A stretch of DNA of 9,266 bases from positions 1-9,266 of the forward strand of contig DIUK01000067.1 of the NCBI GenBank assembly GCA_002422995.1. Reading direction: 5' to 3'. The DNA is from Rhodocyclaceae bacterium UBA6160. Lineage in GTDB: Bacteria > Pseudomonadota > Gammaproteobacteria > Burkholderiales > Rhodocyclaceae. The notes beneath the pieces are model-generated. The model saw nothing but the letters and a program-made list of their open reading frames with translations. It searched no databases and had not been told where the DNA came from. Shown piece by piece: positions 6,205 to 9,266 of this stretch. The number at the start of each line of letters is the position of its first letter. Position 1 is the first letter of the stretch. A program made the position numbers and the translations under genes.

Positions 6205-7458
6205 ATGCTTTATGAAATCTTCATCGGGTTGCGCTACACGCGCGCCCAGCCCCGCGAAGGCGGAGGCAATCAGTTTATTTCCTTTATTGCACTAATTTCC
6301 ATGCTTGGCTTAGCGCTTGGTGTGGCCGCGCTGATTATCGTCTTGTCTGTCATGAATGGTTTTCAGCAGGAGCTGCGCGAGCGGATTTTGGGGGTGGTTT
6401 CGCACATTCAAGTCTCGAATGCGTCAGGTGAGTTGGCTGACTGGAGTCGTGTCGTGCAAAATGTAGCGCGCCATCCAAGAGTTAAAGCCGTTGCGCCATT
6501 TGTACAGCAGCAAGGCATGCTGAGTTTTGACGGGCAAGTGCGTGGCGTGATGGTACGCGGCATTGTGCCGCAGGCAGAGGATACCGTTGCACAGTTTAGC
6601 CAGCACATGAGCGCAGGTAAGTTAGCGCAGCTTGTTCCTGGTGAGTTTGGCATGGTTCTGGGTGCAGAGTTGGCGAGTGCCTTGCGTGTGGGTGTGGGCG
6701 ACAAAATAACCTTGTTGGCACCGCAAGGTTTGGTGACGCCTGCCGCCATTTTGCCGCGCGTCAAGCAGTTTCGCGTGGTGGGTGTATTTAACGTAGGCAT
6801 GTACGAATTCGATTCGGGGCTGGCGCTGATCAACATGACTGACGCGCAAACCCTGTATCGCATGGATGACCGCGTCTCTGGCGTGCGCCTGAAAGTGGAT
6901 GATTTATTTGCTGCGCCGCAAATCAGCCGTGAACTTTTACGCTATTTAGATGTTGATGAAGGCGTGAGTGACTGGACACGCAGCCATGCCAATTTTTTTC
7001 GTGCCGTGGAGATAGAAAAACGCATGATGTTTCTGATTTTGTTGCTGATCGTCGCTGTAGCCGCGTTCAATATTGTGTCGACGCTGGTCATGGCGGTGCA
7101 AGACAAGCGTGCAGACATTGCGATTTTGCGCACGCTAGGCGCCAGTCCGCCAAGCATCATGAGCATTTTCATTGTTCAAGGCACGCTGATTGGCGTAATT
7201 GGCTTACTTGCCGGCGTATTCATGGGGGTTGCGGTATCGCTCAATATTGATGTAGTTGTGCCATTTATCGAGCGCCTATTTGGTATGCAGTTTTTATCTA
7301 AAGAGGTGTACTACATTACCGAACTGCCCTCGGATATGCACTGGTCAGATGTTGCAACAATTAGTGGGGTGTCGTTTGTCCTGACCTTACTGGCGACGCT
7401 CTATCCCAGCTGGCGTGCGTCGCGAACCCAACCGGCGGAGGCTTTGCGCTATGAGTAA
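6205..7458 (+). CDS. lolC: Lipoprotein-releasing system permease LolC/LolE family
   Basis: Complete 417-residue inner-membrane permease of the LolCDE transporter, which uses ATP hydrolysis by LolD to lift mature lipoproteins out of the inner membrane and pass them to the periplasmic carrier LolA. It has the standard layout: a short cytoplasmic start (LYEIFIGLRYTRA), TM1 at about 23-50, a large periplasmic domain at about 51-270, and three more helices near 274-298, 317-345 and 381-402. The FtsX-like signature KRADIAILRTLGASPPSIMS is at 301-320, and the typical ending YPSWRASRTQPAEALRYE is at 400-417. An in-frame stop at 6175-6177 rules out a longer N terminus. No good Shine-Dalgarno precedes the ATG. 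It overlaps lolD by 8 bases. Only one LolC/E-type gene is in view; whether a separate lolE exists, or this serves as a LolF-type single permease, cannot be judged here. Confidence 0.95.
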   Translation: MLYEIFIGLRYTRAQPREGGGNQFISFIALISMLGLALGVAALIIVLSVMNGFQQELRERILGVVSHIQVSNASGELADWSRVVQNVARHPRVKAVAPFVQQQGMLSFDGQVRGVMVRGIVPQAEDTVAQFSQHMSAGKLAQLVPGEFGMVLGAELASALRVGVGDKITLLAPQGLVTPAAILPRVKQFRVVGVFNVGMYEFDSGLALINMTDAQTLYRMDDRVSGVRLKVDDLFAAPQISRELLRYLDVDEGVSDWTRSHANFFRAVEIEKRMMFLILLLIVAVAAFNIVSTLVMAVQDKRADIAILRTLGASPPSIMSIFIVQGTLIGVIGLLAGVFMGVAVSLNIDVVVPFIERLFGMQFLSKEVYYITELPSDMHWSDVATISGVSFVLTLLATLYPSWRASRTQPAEALRYE

Positions 7459-8140
7459 GGTCATTTCATGCGCAGGTCTTACCAAAGTGTTTCACCAAGG
7501 TGATGTGACTGTGCCTGTGTTATCCGGCATTGCGTTAGAAGTCGGCGCTGGCGAGACGGCGGCTATTGTCGGTGCGAGTGGTTCTGGCAAGAGTACATTG
7601 CTGCATTTGCTGGGAGGGCTAGATCAACCCAGTGACGGTAAGGTGATGCTGCTGGGGCAGGATCTCGCACAAGTGAGCGAAGCCGAGCGTGGCCGCTTGC
7701 GCAATCAATCGCTGGGTTTTGTGTATCAATTTCATCACTTGCTGGCCGAATTTTCTGCACTGGAAAATGTGGCGATGCCTTTGTTTATTCGCCGCATGGC
7801 AAAAAACGAAGCCTTGGCAAAGGCGACAGCCGTACTACAGCACGTGGGACTAGGGCATCGCTTGACACATCGTCCTGGCGCGCTATCGGGTGGCGAGCGT
7901 CAGCGTGTGGCGGTTGCCCGTGCGTTAGTGACCCAGCCTGCCTGCCTGCTGGTGGACGAGCCTACGGGCAATCTTGATCGTGCATCAGCCGATGCGGTGT
8001 TTGATTTATTGCTTGATTTATGTGGCCAAAACGGCACCGCACTGGTCATGGTCACGCATGATGCGAGTTTGGCTGTGCGCGCCAATCGGGTGCTGCATCT
8101 GGAAGATGGTCGGTTAAGCGAAAGTGCCGCAGTTCAATGA
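7451..8140 (+). CDS. lolD: Lipoprotein-releasing system ATP-binding protein LolD
   Basis: Complete 229-residue ABC ATPase that powers the LolC/E permease from the cytoplasmic side of the inner membrane. Walker A is GASGSGKST (41-49), the Q-loop glutamine is Q93 in VYQFHHLL, the ABC signature is LSGGERQ (145-151), Walker B is LLVDEP (166-171) followed by TGNLD (172-176), and the H-loop histidine is H203 in VTHD. FHHLLAEFSALENV (94-107) is characteristic of LolD within the MacB-like ATPases. I chose ATG 7451 over an upstream in-frame start because GGAGG (7437-7441) lies nine bases before it and the family starts at this point. The ATG is inside the last codons of lolC, so translation is probably coupled. 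No clear intrinsic terminator follows the stop. Confidence 0.95.
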   Translation: MSKVISCAGLTKVFHQGDVTVPVLSGIALEVGAGETAAIVGASGSGKSTLLHLLGGLDQPSDGKVMLLGQDLAQVSEAERGRLRNQSLGFVYQFHHLLAEFSALENVAMPLFIRRMAKNEALAKATAVLQHVGLGHRLTHRPGALSGGERQRVAVARALVTQPACLLVDEPTGNLDRASADAVFDLLLDLCGQNGTALVMVTHDASLAVRANRVLHLEDGRLSESAAVQ

Positions 8141-8205
8141 TTCCTCCCGACTTGCCTTTTTAGCACCAAGCCCCTCCGTTTTCGCTGGATCTTGATTCGA
8201 TTGCC

Positions 8206-8346
8206 ATGCCTAAATCACTTATCCAGCTTGGCCTGCGTGAAAACCTTGGTCCATTTTCCTTGCTGGTATTGGGGGCGTCTCAGAAAACGGAAAATAAAGC
8301 ACGCCAAGCCGATTGCAGACTCTTGTTAAGTTGCTTCTTGCAGTAA
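8206..8346 (+). pseudogene. Possible truncated start of an MFS transporter gene (relic), 46 codons
   Basis: An ATG at 8206 opens a 46-residue frame ending in TAA at 8344-8346. Its first part, LGLRENLGPFSLLVLG (residues 8-23), resembles from memory the N-terminal LGLRxNxxxFxLLVLVNAFVG segment of a group of major facilitator transporters. After that the frame turns hydrophilic and loses any membrane character, as expected if the gene was cut and joined to unrelated sequence. There is no ribosome binding site. The resemblance is short and unverified, so a chance ORF is a serious alternative. The 241-base gap 8141-8381 otherwise holds only inverted repeats and the tetR control region. Confidence 0.25.
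8226..8309. repeat. Nested inverted repeats between lolD and tetR
   Basis: GCTTGGC (8226-8232) pairs with GCCAAGC (8303-8309). GTG (8237-8239) can continue the stem with CAC (8300-8302) across a 4-base bulge, and inside lies ATTTTCC (8253-8259) facing GGAAAAT (8289-8295). Neighbouring pairs GCTGGAT/ATCCAGC (8184-8190 and 8221-8227) and CCGTTTTC/GAAAACGG (8176-8183 and 8283-8290) compete with it. This could fold as RNA or mark an old insertion boundary. No T-run follows, so it is not a classic terminator. Confidence 0.35.
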
Positions 8347-8352
8347 GATAGT
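8323..8352 (+). promoter_or_regulatory. Likely sigma-70-type promoter of the tetR-efflux operon
   Basis: TTGTTA (8323-8328, 4 of 6 to TTGACA) and GATAGT (8347-8352, 4 of 6 to TATAAT) are separated by 18 bases. The -10 falls inside the inverted repeat at 8343-8370, so a bound repressor would block polymerase. Both hexamers are imperfect, so the exact boxes are tentative. Confidence 0.4.
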
Positions 8353-8370
8353 AATCAATTGCTATCTTAC
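8343..8370. promoter_or_regulatory. 28-bp operator-like inverted repeat in front of tetR
   Basis: GTAAGATAG (8343-8351) is matched perfectly by CTATCTTAC (8362-8370) around a 10-base centre, and three further positions in each half of the centre also match, giving 12 of 14 symmetric pairs. It ends immediately before the CAGGAG ribosome binding site and covers the proposed -10. Size and position are as expected for autorepression by an efflux-type TetR regulator (AcrR/TtgR-like). Binding by the neighbouring TetR protein is inference. Confidence 0.8.
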
Positions 8371-8381
8371 CAGGAGTGCTC

Positions 8382-8990
8382 ATGGACACACGCCCAAAGC
8401 ATCTGCCGGCCGATGAACGTCGTGCCGTAACTATCGCGTCCGTCGTGGCGCTTGCCGGTTCACAAAACCCAAGCGAGATAACCACTGCGGCTATCGCTAA
8501 ACACATGAACTTGACCCAAGGTGCACTGTTTCGGCACTTCCCGAACAAGGACGCTATTTGGCAGGCGGTCATGGAGTGGGTAGCAGAGCGCCTATTAGCC
8601 AGAATCGATCGATCCGCACAAGGAATCGAGTCGCCCTTGGCAGCCATGGAGGCGATGTTCATGAGTCATGTTGAATTCGTTGTTGAGCACCCAGGCGTGC
8701 CTAGAATGATGTTTGGTGAGCTTCAGCGTGCCGAATCGACACCGGCCAAGCGCATGGTGCAAACCTTGATTCAGCGCTACGGCGAACGTTTGCATCGTCT
8801 CATCGAGAAAGGCAAGGCCAGCGGCGAGTTGTCCCCCGCGCTTGACAACGAGGCGGCGGCAACGCTGTTCATTGGCACGATCCAGGGCTTGGTCATGCAA
8901 TCGCTGTTGGCGGGTGATGTGGGGCTTATGCACCACCATGCGCCGCGCGTCTTTGCAATTTATCGGCGTGGCATAAGGAGTGCGCAATGA
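8382..8990 (+). CDS. TetR/AcrR-family transcriptional repressor
   Basis: Complete 202-residue regulator. The N-terminal DNA-binding domain (about 10-60) has the helix-turn-helix in TTAAIAKHMNLTQGALFRHF (34-53), with the TetR-typical GALFRHFPNKDAIW ending. The C-terminal part (about 75-195) is the ligand and dimerisation domain. I chose ATG 8382 because CAGGAG (8371-8376) lies five bases before it; a GTG two codons upstream falls inside that ribosome binding site. The stop overlaps the ATG of the membrane-fusion gene by four bases (ATGA), so the repressor is most likely the first gene of the efflux operon and represses it, and itself, through the inverted repeat at 8343-8370. The inducer is unknown. 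Proteins with this look occur next to RND pump genes in many beta- and gammaproteobacteria. Confidence 0.92.
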   Translation: MDTRPKHLPADERRAVTIASVVALAGSQNPSEITTAAIAKHMNLTQGALFRHFPNKDAIWQAVMEWVAERLLARIDRSAQGIESPLAAMEAMFMSHVEFVVEHPGVPRMMFGELQRAESTPAKRMVQTLIQRYGERLHRLIEKGKASGELSPALDNEAAATLFIGTIQGLVMQSLLAGDVGLMHHHAPRVFAIYRRGIRSAQ

Positions 8991-9266
8991 AAAAGTTACC
9001 CTTGCAAGGCCGCACCCTGGCGCTGCTTGCCGTCATCATTCCTTTGCTGGTGCTTTTTATTTATGTCGGCCTTCGATCAGGGCCGCTCGCTCCGGTCGCT
9101 GTGACGGTGGCAAGCGTGGAATCACGGGCTATCACACCGGCGCTGTTCGGCATCGGCACGGTGGAGGCGCGCTACACCTACAAAATCGGGCCGACGTTTG
9201 CCGGGCGCGTCAAACGCCTGGAGGTGCATGTAGGCGACCAGGTCAAGGCCGGACAGGTACTCGGCG
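8987..9266 (+). CDS. RND/HlyD-type efflux periplasmic adaptor (membrane-fusion) protein, 3' part outside window
   Basis: The first 93 codons are visible and the frame is open at the right edge. Residues 9-27 (RTLALLAVIIPLLVLFIYV) form a single N-terminal membrane segment. There is no lipobox cysteine, so the protein is probably anchored by this helix rather than by a lipid. The stretch VAVTVASVESRAITPALFGIG (37-57) and the following GRVKRLEVHVGDQVKAGQVLG (73-93) form the first beta and lipoyl-like half-motif of membrane-fusion proteins. Such proteins link an inner-membrane pump to an outer-membrane channel. AAGGAG (8975-8980) is six bases before the ATG, which lies in the tetR stop (ATGA). 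An RND pump gene would be expected next, beyond the window. The substrate cannot be inferred. Confidence 0.9.
   Translation, partial: MKKLPLQGRTLALLAVIIPLLVLFIYVGLRSGPLAPVAVTVASVESRAITPALFGIGTVEARYTYKIGPTFAGRVKRLEVHVGDQVKAGQVLG

Noticed and set aside
6408..6863. A 151-codon minus-strand frame opposite lolC
   Set aside because: It is contained in the lolC periplasmic-domain coding region, has low-complexity composition and no family resemblance.
7415..7450. Upstream in-frame start that would lengthen LolD by 12 residues
   Set aside because: It has no ribosome binding site and adds residues foreign to the family. GGAGG at 7437-7441 points to ATG 7451.
8219..8662. A 147-codon minus-strand frame across the lolD-tetR gap and the start of tetR
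   Set aside because: It overlaps the well-supported tetR gene and its operator, and the translation shows no domain I recognise.
1..9266. CRISPR arrays, tRNA or rRNA genes, insertion sequences, toxin-antitoxin or phage-defence genes
   Set aside because: I saw no regularly spaced repeats, cloverleaf-like sequence, transposase or matching small gene pair anywhere in the window.

Overview
The window looks like chromosomal DNA of a Gram-negative proteobacterium, most likely a betaproteobacterium. The reasons are outer-membrane lipoprotein export genes (lolC-lolD), a recJ gene preceded by an RpfE/COG4255-type protein, a glutathione-linked formaldehyde dehydrogenase, and the start of an RND-type efflux operon. 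A methylotroph-like lineage such as Methylophilaceae or relatives is possible, but that placement is an impression from gene content and protein style, not a proof. I see no CRISPR array, tRNA, rRNA, transposase or phage gene.

Left part (1-2706): the C-terminal end of a GMC-family FAD oxidoreductase on the + strand converges on a class III alcohol dehydrogenase (frmA-like, - strand). A strong hairpin between them, with A-runs and T-runs on its two sides, should stop transcription from both directions. Behind frmA on the - strand lies a zinc-free quinone-oxidoreductase-like MDR enzyme with its own ribosome binding site. An AT-rich gap with short inverted repeats separates the two dehydrogenase genes.

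Middle (2707-6035, all - strand): a probable operon runs from a small membrane protein of unknown function, through the RpfE/COG4255-like protein, into recJ. The gaps are 68 and 21 bases. RecJ is complete with all the DHH-family metal motifs. The two upstream genes are poorly understood.

Right part (6036-8140, + strand): a 169-base divergent intergenic region with a perfect 14-bp palindrome and a second inverted repeat precedes lolC-lolD. These overlap by 8 bases and encode the permease and ATPase that detach lipoproteins from the inner membrane for delivery to the outer membrane.

Right end (8141-9266): a 241-base gap without an intact recognised gene holds a short ORF that may be the truncated start of a transporter gene, plus nested inverted repeats. 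It is followed by a tetR-family repressor whose promoter lies inside a 28-bp operator-like inverted repeat. A membrane-fusion (HlyD/AcrA-type) gene follows, overlapping tetR by 4 bases and cut by the window edge. This looks like an efflux module placed beside the core lol operon.

I did not find a clearly new biological system. The best leads are the uncharacterised gene pair upstream of recJ, the palindromic region in front of lolC, and the lolD/tetR junction.
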